Source: Hyphomonas sp.
GTDB lineage: Bacteria > Pseudomonadota > Alphaproteobacteria > Caulobacterales > Hyphomonadaceae
DNA: 64,000 bases
Direction: 5' to 3'
Assembly: GCF_016125515.1 (NCBI RefSeq)
Contig: NZ_WGLO01000003.1
Span: 124,001-188,000 of the forward strand
Made by a program: the position numbers and the translations under genes. Under the pieces are notes generated by a model that worked only from the letters and a program-made list of their open reading frames with translations, made no database searches and was not told the DNA's origin. Numbering within the stretch: the stretch's first letter is position 1; each line of letters starts with the position of its first letter. Below, in pieces: positions 46,229 to 54,988 of the stretch.

Positions 46229-47575
46229 ATGACTGGATTCACCGTACCTCCGGCCGAGCTTCTGGCCGGTCTGCTCGACAACTGTCTCAAAGCCGGCGCC
46301 AGCGCAGCCGATGCCCGGATCGGCGTGGCCGACGGCGTCAGCGTCTCGGTGCGCGATGGCAAGCTGGAAAGCATCGAGCGGGAGGAAAGCGCCAGCGTCG
46401 CGCTGCGCTGCTTCTTCGGCAAGCGCCAGGCCCATGTTTCGGGAGCGGACCTGACACCGGACGGGCTGAAAGCTTTATCCGAACGCTGCGTGGCGATGGC
46501 GCAGGCCGTGCCGGAAGACAAGTATTGCGGCTTGCCGGAGCCCGGCGCGCTGTCGACGGGCCCGTTCGACATGGACCTGACCGGTGAGCCGGAGATTTCC
46601 GCTGAGGTGCTGGAGCGGGAGGCGCTGGCGGCCGAGGCTGCGGCGCTGGCCGTGCCGGGCGTCAAAACGGTGGCCGGGTGCGGCGCTGCCTGGAACCGGT
46701 CTGAGCGCTGGGTCGCGGCGACCAACGGCTTCCGGTCCTGGAAGACCGGCACGTCCACCAGTCTGGGCCTTGCAGCCGTAGCGGAGAAGGACGGTCAGAT
46801 GGAGCGGGACTATGACAGCTGGTCTGTCCGCTTCACCAAGGACCGTCCGGCCGCGGAAGAGATCGGCAAGACGGCCGGCGAGCGCACAATTGCCCGTCTC
46901 GGGGCCCGCAAGGTCGACACGCAGAAAGCGGCCGTGATCTTCGACCGGCGCGTTTCGGATAGCCTTATTGGCGCTTTCCTCGGTGCGATTTCCGGCCCGT
47001 CGGTGGCGCGCGGCGTGAGCTTCCTGAAGGACCGGATGGGCGAGCAGGTGTTCGCCAAGGGTGTCTACCTGACCGATGATCCTTTGCGCCCGATGGGCAT
47101 GGGCAGCCGCGTGCATGACGGCGAAGGCCTGCCGGTCGCCGAGGCGCACCTGATCGAGGACGGACGGCTCACGTGCTGGCTGTTGAACACGCCGACCGCC
47201 CGCCAGTTGGGCCTTGCGCCGAACGGCTTTGCCGGCCTGGGCTTCGGCGATCCGCCGGGCGTGTCGACGTCGAACGTCTACCTGCGTCCCGGTACGCAGT
47301 CGCCCGGCGCGTTGGCCAAGGCTGCCGGCAAGGGCCTTCTGATCACGGACATGTTCGGCCCGTCGATCAACCCGAACACCGGTGACTACTCTGTCGGGGT
47401 TGCGGGCTTCTGGTTCGAGGATGGCGAGATTGCCTATCCGGTTTCGGAAGTGACCGTGGCGGGCGACTTGCCGTCGATGTTCGCGCGGCTCGTGCCGGCA
47501 TCGGACCTCGAGATCCGCTCGACCCGGGATGCGCCGTCGATCCTGATCGAGGACATGAACCTTGCTGGCAGCTGA
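46229..47575 (+). CDS. pmbA: PmbA/TldE subunit of the TldD/TldE protease
   Basis: 448 residues: N-terminal ADARIGVADGVSVSVRDGKL, AAFLGAISGPSVARGVSFLK and the late GLLITDMFGPSINPNTGDYS. It lacks the HExxxH of TldD, as expected for the non-catalytic partner. TldD is in the same window (58.9-60.3 kb). Together they degrade unfolded peptides and process microcin-type precursors or antitoxins in enterobacteria. The next gene starts within its 3' end. Confidence 0.95.
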   Translation: MTGFTVPPAELLAGLLDNCLKAGASAADARIGVADGVSVSVRDGKLESIEREESASVALRCFFGKRQAHVSGADLTPDGLKALSERCVAMAQAVPEDKYCGLPEPGALSTGPFDMDLTGEPEISAEVLEREALAAEAAALAVPGVKTVAGCGAAWNRSERWVAATNGFRSWKTGTSTSLGLAAVAEKDGQMERDYDSWSVRFTKDRPAAEEIGKTAGERTIARLGARKVDTQKAAVIFDRRVSDSLIGAFLGAISGPSVARGVSFLKDRMGEQVFAKGVYLTDDPLRPMGMGSRVHDGEGLPVAEAHLIEDGRLTCWLLNTPTARQLGLAPNGFAGLGFGDPPGVSTSNVYLRPGTQSPGALAKAAGKGLLITDMFGPSINPNTGDYSVGVAGFWFEDGEIAYPVSEVTVAGDLPSMFARLVPASDLEIRSTRDAPSILIEDMNLAGS

Positions 47576-48683
47576 GCGGACACTCGACGCAGACGTCCGC
47601 TTGCTTTGCCAGCTGGCGCAGGAAGCCGGCGACCTCGCGATGTCCTATCTGGGCAATGGCGGGCCGGAATCCTGGAACAAGACGACCGGCGGTCCGGTCA
47701 CCGAGGCCGACCTCGCCGTGAACCGGCTGTGCGCGCAGACGCTGAAGACGGCCCGCCCGGAATATGGCTGGCTGTCGGAAGAAACGCTGGACGATCCCGG
47801 CGCGCGGCAGAAATCGCGCTGCTGGGTGGTGGACCCCATCGACGGCACGCGCGCCTACATGCGCGGCGGGGCGGACTGGTGCGTGGGCCTGGCGATCGTG
47901 GAAGAGGGCGAGGCGGTGGCAGGGGTGATCTATGCCCCGGCGCTGGGCCAGTTTTACGAGGCGCGGCGCGGGGCTGGGGCGAGGCGGAACGGCCAGCGCA
48001 TCCAGGTTTCGCAGCGCCGCGGCGAAGCCGGCACGCGCCTGATCACCAATGAAGGCATGATCGGCCACCCGAGCTGGCGCGAGCCCTGGCCGGAGGTGCA
48101 ACTTGCCCGGCCCAAGCCGAACGCGACCCTTCTGCGCCTGGCGCTGGTGGCCGCCGGAGACTGGGACGCAGTGATCGTGCTGGCCGAAAAGGCCGACTGG
48201 GACCTTGCGGCCGGCGCCGTGCTCGTTTCCGAAGCGGGCGGGCAGGCGACGACCCATGCCGGCGAGCCGCTGGTGTTCAATCAGGCCGTTCCGGCCCAGC
48301 GCAGTGTGCTGGCCTCTGGAAACGGGCTTCATCCTTTGTTAGTGCGCCGCACTGGATATGTGCCGCTACCCGACCCGCAAACGCGGGCCGCGTTGAAACC
48401 GGCGCCAGAGACGACGGAGCTCCGCAAGATGGCCGACAAGGACAAACACGGTAAACAACTGCTTCACATCGTGTTCGGCGGTGAACTGAAAGACGTGACG
48501 GGCGTGGAGTTCGAAGACCTGTCGCAGATCGATTTCGTGGGGGCCTTCCCCAACTACCAGGCGGCCTATGACGCCTGGAAAGCGGCGGCGCAGCGCACCG
48601 TGGACCATGCCGAAACGCGCTATTTCATCCTGCATGCGCACCGGCTCCTCGACCCCGCGACGGGAGATACCCATAACATCTGA
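47562..48683 (+). CDS. CysQ-like inositol-phosphatase-family protein fused to DUF4170
   Basis: 373 residues. Residues ~1-275 are a 3'(2'),5'-bisphosphate nucleotidase/IMPase: LAQEAGDLAMSYLG, WLSEET, the metal site CWVVDPIDGTRAY and the late ADWDLAAGAVLVSEAGG. Residues ~290-373 are a DUF4170 domain (HGKQLLHIVFGGELKDVTGV, FVGAFPNYQAAYDAWKAAAQ), normally a separate gene just downstream. No stop codon lies between them; an ATG at 48430 could start DUF4170 alone. TTG start at 47562 (GAGGA 8 bases upstream) overlaps pmbA by 14 bases. Confidence 0.85.
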   Translation: MLAAERTLDADVRLLCQLAQEAGDLAMSYLGNGGPESWNKTTGGPVTEADLAVNRLCAQTLKTARPEYGWLSEETLDDPGARQKSRCWVVDPIDGTRAYMRGGADWCVGLAIVEEGEAVAGVIYAPALGQFYEARRGAGARRNGQRIQVSQRRGEAGTRLITNEGMIGHPSWREPWPEVQLARPKPNATLLRLALVAAGDWDAVIVLAEKADWDLAAGAVLVSEAGGQATTHAGEPLVFNQAVPAQRSVLASGNGLHPLLVRRTGYVPLPDPQTRAALKPAPETTELRKMADKDKHGKQLLHIVFGGELKDVTGVEFEDLSQIDFVGAFPNYQAAYDAWKAAAQRTVDHAETRYFILHAHRLLDPATGDTHNI

Positions 48684-50445
48684 GCCCGCCCCCGCCGCAC
48701 CGCAGCGGTCCCTCTGGCGGCTGTTCAAGGTGCATTTCTGGCCGCACCGGGCATGGTTTATCGGCGGCACCGCGCTCGCGTTGCTGACCGCGCTTTGGGG
48801 CATCGGCTATGTCGCCGCGCTCGACTATGTCGGCAATTCGCTGCAGGCGCAGATGACCGGCGACGCTGGCGGCGCGCCGACGGGGTGGATCTGGTCCGGC
48901 ATCGCCGCGATCATCGTGCTGACCGCGGGGCGGTCGCTGTCGATGTATGGCATGACATTGTTGAACAATACCGGCGTGCAACGCGGTCTCGTCAGTGTGC
49001 AGACCGTTCAGTATGACGCGCTGATTGACGGTGACTACGCGCGCGTCGCGGCGGATGCCTCGGGCAGCTTCGTTTCCCGCTTCATCAGCGATGTGATCTC
49101 GATCCGCGAGGCAGCGCTGCGCTTTGCCAACAATTTCACCAAGAGCCTCGCCACAGTGATCGGTGTACTGATCTGGCTGTTCTGGAAGGACTGGCAGCTC
49201 GCGCTGATCATTGCGGTGGTCTACCCACTGGCGCTGGGCCCGGTTGTCTCGCTCGGCAATTCTGTGCGTAAGCGGGCGAAAAGGTCGGCCGAGCAGACGG
49301 GCGAAGTCACGTCGCTCCTGTCAGAAGGGTTCCAGTCTGCCCGTGTCGTCAAGGCGTTCGGGCTCGAGCGCTGGCAGAAGGCGCGGGCGGAAAAGGGCTT
49401 TGCCGAACGGTCCTCGTTGTTCCTGAAGGTCTTGTCCAAGCGCGCAGGCGTCGATCCGGTGCTGGAAGTGTTTGGCGGGTTTGCGCTGGCGGCGCTGCTA
49501 GGCGTCGTCGCCTGGCGGATATCGCAGGGGCAGAACACGCTGGGCGACCTGCTGGGCGTGATCGGTGCAGTGGCCGTCGCGGCGCCGGAAGTGCGCGCGC
49601 TCGGCTCCATCAGTGCGGTCGCGCAGGAAGGCGCCGCCGCGGCCGACCGCGTGTTCGAAATCGTCGATGCAAAGCCGAAAGTCGCTGACCGGCCCGGCGC
49701 GCTGGGCATCGAAACGGCGCGCGGTGAGATCGAGTTCAGCGATGTGCACTTTGCCTATCCGGACGGCACGCAGGCCCTGAAAGGGCTGTCCTTCACCGCG
49801 CGGCCCGGCGAGACGGTCGCGTTCGTCGGCGCGTCCGGCGCGGGTAAGTCGACCGTGTTCAACCTGCTGATGCGTCTCTACGATGCCGATGGCGGCTCGG
49901 TCCGTCTCGACGGACTGGACGTGCGCGATGTGACCGGCGCGAGCCTGCGCGGCCAGATGGCGCTGGTGGCGCAGGACGCAGCCCTGTTCGACGATACGAT
50001 TGCCAACAACATCGCGCTGGGCAAACCGGGCGCAACGCGCGCGGCAGTCGAGAAGGCTGCCATGGCGGCCAACGCGCACGTGTTCATCCAGGCGATGCCA
50101 GGCGGCTATGACGCGCCGGCCGGTGAGATGGGCCGCAACCTTTCCGGCGGCCAGCGCCAGCGGGTGGCGCTCGCCCGCGCGATCCTGCGCGGCGCGCCCA
50201 TCCTGCTGCTGGATGAAGCGACCTCGGCGCTGGACGCCGAAAGCGAAGCCAAGGTGCAGGAGGCATTGTCGCAGTTTGCGCGTGGACGGACGGTATTGAT
50301 CATCGCCCACCGCCTCTCGACCGTGCGGGCCGCCGACCGCATCATCGTGATGGAGGACGGCCGCGCGGTTGAAGAGGGCACACACGATGCCCTTATGGCC
50401 AGGGGCGGCACTTACAACCGGCTGGTCGAGCTGCAGCTGAGCTGA
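48634..50445 (+). CDS. MsbA-like ABC exporter (fused membrane and ATPase domains)
   Basis: About 603 residues: six-helix membrane domain (WFIGGTALALLTALWGIGYV ... VAWRISQGQNTLGDLLGVIG) and an ATPase domain with Walker A GASGAGKSTVF, signature LSGGQRQRVALARAI, Walker B ILLLDEATSALD and switch His in IIAHRLSTVRA. Likely lipid A/lipid flippase-type. The start is uncertain: the first helix begins near 48715, and the only nearby ATGs (48607, 48634) lie inside the previous gene; 48634 is chosen. Confidence 0.85.
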   Translation: MRTGSSTPRREIPITSEPAPAAPQRSLWRLFKVHFWPHRAWFIGGTALALLTALWGIGYVAALDYVGNSLQAQMTGDAGGAPTGWIWSGIAAIIVLTAGRSLSMYGMTLLNNTGVQRGLVSVQTVQYDALIDGDYARVAADASGSFVSRFISDVISIREAALRFANNFTKSLATVIGVLIWLFWKDWQLALIIAVVYPLALGPVVSLGNSVRKRAKRSAEQTGEVTSLLSEGFQSARVVKAFGLERWQKARAEKGFAERSSLFLKVLSKRAGVDPVLEVFGGFALAALLGVVAWRISQGQNTLGDLLGVIGAVAVAAPEVRALGSISAVAQEGAAAADRVFEIVDAKPKVADRPGALGIETARGEIEFSDVHFAYPDGTQALKGLSFTARPGETVAFVGASGAGKSTVFNLLMRLYDADGGSVRLDGLDVRDVTGASLRGQMALVAQDAALFDDTIANNIALGKPGATRAAVEKAAMAANAHVFIQAMPGGYDAPAGEMGRNLSGGQRQRVALARAILRGAPILLLDEATSALDAESEAKVQEALSQFARGRTVLIIAHRLSTVRAADRIIVMEDGRAVEEGTHDALMARGGTYNRLVELQLS

Positions 50446-50463
50446 GCGGTTTGCAGGCCTTCG

Positions 50464-51045
50464 CTATCTGGATTTGGGCTCGATCGGCACCATCACGTGC
50501 ACCATGGGCGTGTTGTCCCACATGACGTACGGTCCGCCCGCATAGGGATCCCGCGGCAGGCTGGCGATCTCAGCCGTGGTCGGGAAAAGCATCATGATAT
50601 GCGGGCCATCCTGAACCCACATACCGCTGTCATCGTGCGTCGTCGCGCCCGGGTCCATGTTATGCACCATGGCATCGCCCTGAAGCATGTAGGACACGCC
50701 GATAACGTCGGTCGAGAAATTGCTCCCTGTCATCGCCGCCTTCAGCCATGCCGTCCAGGCGGCGTCATTGCACATCGGGTGTTCGTCGCCGGGGATCAGC
50801 GGAATGCCGGGGAGGCAAGTCCAGCCATTGCTGCCTTCACGCAGGACTGTTCCGTCTACGTCAACGATGGTCGATTCCGCCGATATGTCGGACGGGGCGG
50901 CGAGCATGGCGCGCGCGATCTTCTGGTCAACGACTGACACTTCAGCCGGCTCCGCCGCCGCATAGGTTGCGCAGCCTGCGACGGCGACGGCCAGGGCTGG
51001 CGCGGTCAGCAGTTTCAAGGAGTTCCTGGTGTTTGAAAACGTCAT
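50464..51045 (-). CDS. Hypothetical secreted lipoprotein-like protein
   Basis: 193 residues starting MTFSNTRNSLKLLTAPALAV, with a lipobox-like VAGC, then an Ala/Glu/Ser linker and a conserved-looking body (TCLPGIPLIPGDEHPMCNDA, MLQGDAMVHNMDPGATT, GPHIMMLFPTTAEI). No family recognised. ATG 51045 has an AGGA-type site upstream. It ends 18 bases after the convergent exporter gene stops. Confidence 0.72.
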   Translation of the reverse strand: MTFSNTRNSLKLLTAPALAVAVAGCATYAAAEPAEVSVVDQKIARAMLAAPSDISAESTIVDVDGTVLREGSNGWTCLPGIPLIPGDEHPMCNDAAWTAWLKAAMTGSNFSTDVIGVSYMLQGDAMVHNMDPGATTHDDSGMWVQDGPHIMMLFPTTAEIASLPRDPYAGGPYVMWDNTPMVHVMVPIEPKSR

Positions 51046-51368
51046 ATCTCTTGTCCTTTTGGGCTGACCGGGCGCCGTTCGGGCCGGATCAGCATGATGC
51101 GCAGTCAAGAAAGGGTTGCTCAAGCGCAATGCCTGAGTGTACGCCGTGCCTGACGCGGTGATCTTTGTACAAATCAACCCGCGCGTATGCGGACTTTCCG
51201 TTTGCCCGTCGATGCGCGGGCCTTTCCCCACCTGCGGAAACATGGCGGTCAGCGCCGCATTTCCGAGGATGCGTAACTGTGCGCTTCGAGGACGCGTCCG
51301 TCAACCAAAGTTCTGGTCGACACTTTTGCTTGCGGGCAAGGGTTTCCCGTCAGGGGTGCGTTGCGCGT
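51046..51368. other. 323-base intergenic region
   Basis: Between the start of the lipoprotein-like gene and the end of the enoyl-CoA hydratase gene, both minus strand. I see no convincing coding frame. A 10-base perfect palindrome, TTTGTACAAA, lies at 51164-51173 and could be an operator for the lipoprotein-like gene; otherwise nothing notable. Confidence 0.5.
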
Positions 51369-52157
51369 CTAGTCACCTGTGAAATCCGGGTCGCGCTTCT
51401 CGAAGAAGGCTTTCACGCCTTCCTTGAAGTCTTCCGTCTGCTGCATCAGGGCGAAGGCTTCGAGGTCCCGGTGCGCCGTGGCTTTGGCCAGCGCGAGTGC
51501 GGCGACGTTCACGTCCTGCTTTACCATCTTCAGCGCGGTGGGTGGCAGTTTGGCGGCGGCTTCGGCGACTTCGCGGGCCTTGGCCAGCGCGCTGCCGGGG
51601 GCAACGACATGATCAGCAAGGCCCCAGTCCAGCGCCGTCCGTGCACTGATCTTTTCACAGAGCCCGGCGATCCGCTTCGCGCGGGCCGGGCCGACCAGCG
51701 CGACGAAACGCGGGATCGATCTCCAACTCATGTTCATGCCGCGCTCAACCTCCGGCACGTAAAGCGTGGAGTTTTCAGAAACGACCCGCAGGTCGCACGA
51801 GACGGCGAGCGCCGCGCCGCCGCCGACGCACCAGCCTTCGATGGCGCAGATCGTCAGTGCGTCCACTTGTTCCCAGGCTTCGCACATCGCGGGACCGGTG
51901 CGAAGGCCGATGCGGCGTTCGGACAGGCCGAGCCGGCGCACGTCGGCGCCTTCCGGATCGCGCAGGTCTGCGCCCAGCGTGAAATTGTCCGCACGGCCGG
52001 TCAGGATGACGGCAGAGATGGCCGGATCGCCTGCGAACAGGCAGGCGGCCGTCGTCAGTTCACGCATCAGTTTCTGGCTGAGTGCGTTAGCCTTGGCGCC
52101 GGTGTCGAACGACACGGTGGCGATGCGGCCCTGCGTTTGGATGCGCACGAGGTCCAT
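51369..52157 (-). CDS. Enoyl-CoA hydratase/isomerase family protein
   Basis: 262 residues, crotonase fold: IATVSFDTGAKANALSQKLM, LTGRADNFTLGADLRD, the oxyanion region CVGGGAALAVSCDLRVVSEN and LYVPEVERGMNMSW. Likely catalytic Glu in the last segment. It starts 5 bases after the FrnE-like gene ends, so same operon. Substrate unknown. Confidence 0.88.
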   Translation of the reverse strand: MDLVRIQTQGRIATVSFDTGAKANALSQKLMRELTTAACLFAGDPAISAVILTGRADNFTLGADLRDPEGADVRRLGLSERRIGLRTGPAMCEAWEQVDALTICAIEGWCVGGGAALAVSCDLRVVSENSTLYVPEVERGMNMSWRSIPRFVALVGPARAKRIAGLCEKISARTALDWGLADHVVAPGSALAKAREVAEAAAKLPPTALKMVKQDVNVAALALAKATAHRDLEAFALMQQTEDFKEGVKAFFEKRDPDFTGD

Positions 52158-52162
52158 GGCGG

Positions 52163-52837
52163 TCAGGCCTGAGGGCCGGCGGGGTGTTCCTCGGTCGGCA
52201 GCGTAGCGGCATGGCGGATGAACTTTGCCAGCTTCTCCGCGCTTTCGGCGCCTTGCACGGCGACGCGCCTGTTGGCGATATAAGTCGGCACACCTGAGAT
52301 ACCCATCTGCCGGAAGGTGTCCGCCTCGGCCCGCACGTTCGCTGTGTCCGCGCCATTGGTGAGCAGCTCGGCCACAATGTCCGTATCCAGACCAATCTGT
52401 CCGGCGATCTCTGTCAGCACGCCATGGTTGCCGATGTCGCGTGCGTCTTCGAAATAGGCCTGGAAGAGCGCTTCCTTGGCGGCCGCGCCCTTGTTCTGGC
52501 CCTGGGCCCAGCGCACGATGCGGTGCGCGTCGAAACTGTTGGGGCGGTGGGAAATCTTGTCGAACCGGTAGGGGATGCCTTCCGTCTCGCCATAGTCGAT
52601 CAGCGCCTGCCGCATCATCGCCATGCGTTCCTTGCCTTCCGGCGAGGTCACCCGGCTGGACATGTAGGCCTTGTAGTCGACGCCCTCCGGCGGGATCGTC
52701 GGATCCAGCTCATACGGACGGAAAACAAGCTGCACATCGACGTCGGGCGCCAGGGCGCGCGCGGCTTCGATGCGGCGAAGACCCAGCCAGCACCAGGGGC
52801 AGACGAGATCGGATACCATTTCGAGGAGGACGGTCAT
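52163..52837 (-). CDS. FrnE-like DsbA-superfamily oxidoreductase
   Basis: 224 residues with CPWCWLG after the first strand (EMVSDLVCPWCWLGLRRI), a helical insertion, and a C-terminal cis-Pro motif ISGVPTYIANRRV. No signal peptide, so cytoplasmic, as for FrnE and 2-hydroxychromene-2-carboxylate isomerase relatives. Probably a thiol-disulfide enzyme. Confidence 0.9.
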   Translation of the reverse strand: MTVLLEMVSDLVCPWCWLGLRRIEAARALAPDVDVQLVFRPYELDPTIPPEGVDYKAYMSSRVTSPEGKERMAMMRQALIDYGETEGIPYRFDKISHRPNSFDAHRIVRWAQGQNKGAAAKEALFQAYFEDARDIGNHGVLTEIAGQIGLDTDIVAELLTNGADTANVRAEADTFRQMGISGVPTYIANRRVAVQGAESAEKLAKFIRHAATLPTEEHPAGPQA

Positions 52838-52868
52838 GGCAGGACTATAAGCCAGCCGCTGCAGCCCG

Positions 52869-54014
52869 TCACCTTTGGCGCGAGGTTTCCGTAGCGTCGG
52901 GGTCGAGGCCGCGAATTTCCATCGCGCGGCGGATCTCGCGGGCCATCCAGATGTCGGGCTTCGGTTCCGGCTTGCGGCGGATTTCCAGCCCGAAGGGCAG
53001 GGTCATGCTTTCGGCCTTCACCGGCGGCACCTGTTCCGGATCGGCGAAGATTGTCTTCGGCGCCGGTTCCGGGATGAGCGCCGCAAGGACAAAGCCGATG
53101 GCGACCAGGCCGCCAGCCCAGACATTGGACTTGAACACGCCGAGCGCCGCCGACTCGCCGCGCGTCTTGAGGGTCATCGTCTGCCAGAGGCCATGAACGA
53201 GGAAGGCGAGCGCCGCGAGTGCGCCGATGCGTCCGGCATCGTTCAGCGCGGCGGCCAGCGCGATCAGCGCAGCGGCCCCGATATGGAAACCGAACGAGAT
53301 CAGCACCGCCCGCTTGCCGAACAGCCGCGCCGTGGAGCGCACGCCGATCAGGGCATCGTCCTCGCGGTCTTGCAAGGCGTAGATCGTGTCGTAGGCGATG
53401 GTCCAAAGGCCGAGGCCGAAATACAGCACGTAGGCCGGACCGGTGATCAGGCTGGCGGTGGCGGCGCCCACCAGGACGCCCCAGTTGAACGTGAGGCCGA
53501 GCCACGCCTGCGGCCACCAGGTGACGCGCTTGGCATAGGGGTAGACCGCGACCAGCGGCAGGGCCAGCAAGGCAGTGATCTTTGCATCGCCGGGCAGCAT
53601 CAGCCAGACGAGGAACCCGGCGGCCAGCTGGGCCAGCAGGAACATATACGCCTGCTTGACCGTGACCGCGCCAGACGGAATGGGCCGCTGCGCCGTGCGG
53701 GCGACTTTGGCGTCGAAGTCGCGGTCGGTGATGTCATTCCAGGTGCAGCCTGCCCCGCGCATCGCGGCGGCGCCGATGAAGAACAAGGCGGCCCAGGCGA
53801 GGTCGGCCAGGAACAGGCCGCTCGACAGGCGTTGGAACGCGAGGCCTATCACGCAAGGCAGGTAAAGCAGCCAGATACCGACCGGCCGATCGAGCCGTGC
53901 CAGCATCGCATACGGGCGCCATGAAGCCGGCAGGCTCCCCAGCCAGCCGGGGAGGGCCGTGTCAGCCGGAAAGCTGAAACTTCCTGTATCGTCTTGGCGT
54001 GGCGGAGCAGTCAT
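52869..54014 (-). CDS. ubiA: 4-hydroxybenzoate octaprenyltransferase with C-terminal extension
   Basis: 381 residues. Membrane prenyltransferase with the two Asp-rich motifs: NDITDRDFDAKVARTAQRPI and the later YDTIYALQDREDD. It adds the isoprenoid tail to 4-hydroxybenzoate in ubiquinone synthesis. The catalytic core ends by about residue 315; a further ~60 residues, Pro/Glu/Arg-rich, follow (EIRRKPEPKPDIWMAREIRR) and are not typical. ATG 54014 or 54041 could start; neither has a clear ribosome site. Confidence 0.92.
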   Translation of the reverse strand: MTAPPRQDDTGSFSFPADTALPGWLGSLPASWRPYAMLARLDRPVGIWLLYLPCVIGLAFQRLSSGLFLADLAWAALFFIGAAAMRGAGCTWNDITDRDFDAKVARTAQRPIPSGAVTVKQAYMFLLAQLAAGFLVWLMLPGDAKITALLALPLVAVYPYAKRVTWWPQAWLGLTFNWGVLVGAATASLITGPAYVLYFGLGLWTIAYDTIYALQDREDDALIGVRSTARLFGKRAVLISFGFHIGAAALIALAAALNDAGRIGALAALAFLVHGLWQTMTLKTRGESAALGVFKSNVWAGGLVAIGFVLAALIPEPAPKTIFADPEQVPPVKAESMTLPFGLEIRRKPEPKPDIWMAREIRRAMEIRGLDPDATETSRQR

Positions 54015-54132
54015 CACGAGGGGATATACTTGATTTGCCATGGGCCCGCACCGGTTGTGGTTTCAAAACCACAAAACGTGATGCAAAAACCACACCTGAC
54101 AGGTGCGCCCGTTCGGGACTATACCGCCCGCT

Positions 54133-54903
54133 ATGCCCACGACGCTCCGACTCTTTGTTTCTGCTGATCTTTCTGCCGGCTCTGTCCTGGTGCTGGACGA
54201 CGAGCAGTCGAACTACCTGCTGCGCGTGCTGCGGCTCGGGGTGGGCGGTGAGGTCCGGCTGTTCAATGGCCGAGACGGGGAATGGGACACCGCGATCACC
54301 TCGGTGACGGGCAAGCGGGCGACCGTGTCGCCGGTTTCGCAGCGGCGCCCGCAACCCGCGCCGACGTCCCCGGCAATGACCCTGCTGTTCGCTCCGGTAA
54401 AGAAAGACGAAACCGACCTGATCGTCGAAAAGGCGACCGAGCTTGGTGCAGTTTCGATTTGTCCGGTCCTCACCCAGCGCACGCAGACCCGCACGGTGCG
54501 GCTCGACCGGTTCAACAAGATTGCACTCGAGGCCGCGGAGCAGACCGAACGGTTGGACCTGCCCGCGATCACAGACCTGGCCGGACTGGACCAGGCGCTG
54601 GACGTGCTGACGCCCGGTACGGCCGTGATCTTCTGCGACGAAGCGGGCGACGAGGCTGGCGCGCCATGGGGCGGCGATACCGGCCGGGCCGGGCCCGCGA
54701 GGGCCGTGCTCGAAGGCCTGAGGGGCCGTAATGCTGCCATCCTGATCGGCCCCGAAGGCGGCTTCACGCCGGAGGAACGGGCGTTCCTGCGCGCCCGCCC
54801 CGACACCTTTGCGGTCAGCCTCGGGCCCCGCATTCTGCGGGCCGAAACGGCCGCGATTTCGGCTATGACGCTCTGGCAGGCCGTGTGCGGCGACTGGGGC
54901 TGA
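54133..54903 (+). CDS. rsmE: 16S rRNA m3U1498 methyltransferase RsmE
   Basis: 256 residues: an N-terminal PUA-like part (QSNYLLRVLRLGVGGEVRLF) and a C-terminal SPOUT knot with FAPVKKDETDLIVEKATELG, AILIGPEGGFTPEERAFL and FAVSLGPRILRAETAA. Uses SAM to methylate U1498. ATG 54133 begins the first strand. Divergent from ubiA and followed by gshA. Confidence 0.95.
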   Translation: MPTTLRLFVSADLSAGSVLVLDDEQSNYLLRVLRLGVGGEVRLFNGRDGEWDTAITSVTGKRATVSPVSQRRPQPAPTSPAMTLLFAPVKKDETDLIVEKATELGAVSICPVLTQRTQTRTVRLDRFNKIALEAAEQTERLDLPAITDLAGLDQALDVLTPGTAVIFCDEAGDEAGAPWGGDTGRAGPARAVLEGLRGRNAAILIGPEGGFTPEERAFLRARPDTFAVSLGPRILRAETAAISAMTLWQAVCGDWG

Positions 54904-54988
54904 AACCTAATTTCGGTCCCCCCGTTGGCGTTGCCACATTTCGCCCTTATCTGCACGAACAGACAAAACAGAGCCGGGAGGCCCGACG

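Noticed and set aside
51165-52172. 335-codon plus-strand frame across the intergenic region and opposite the enoyl-CoA hydratase
   Set aside because: Most of it is antisense to a gene with catalytic motifs; the intergenic part has no ribosome site.
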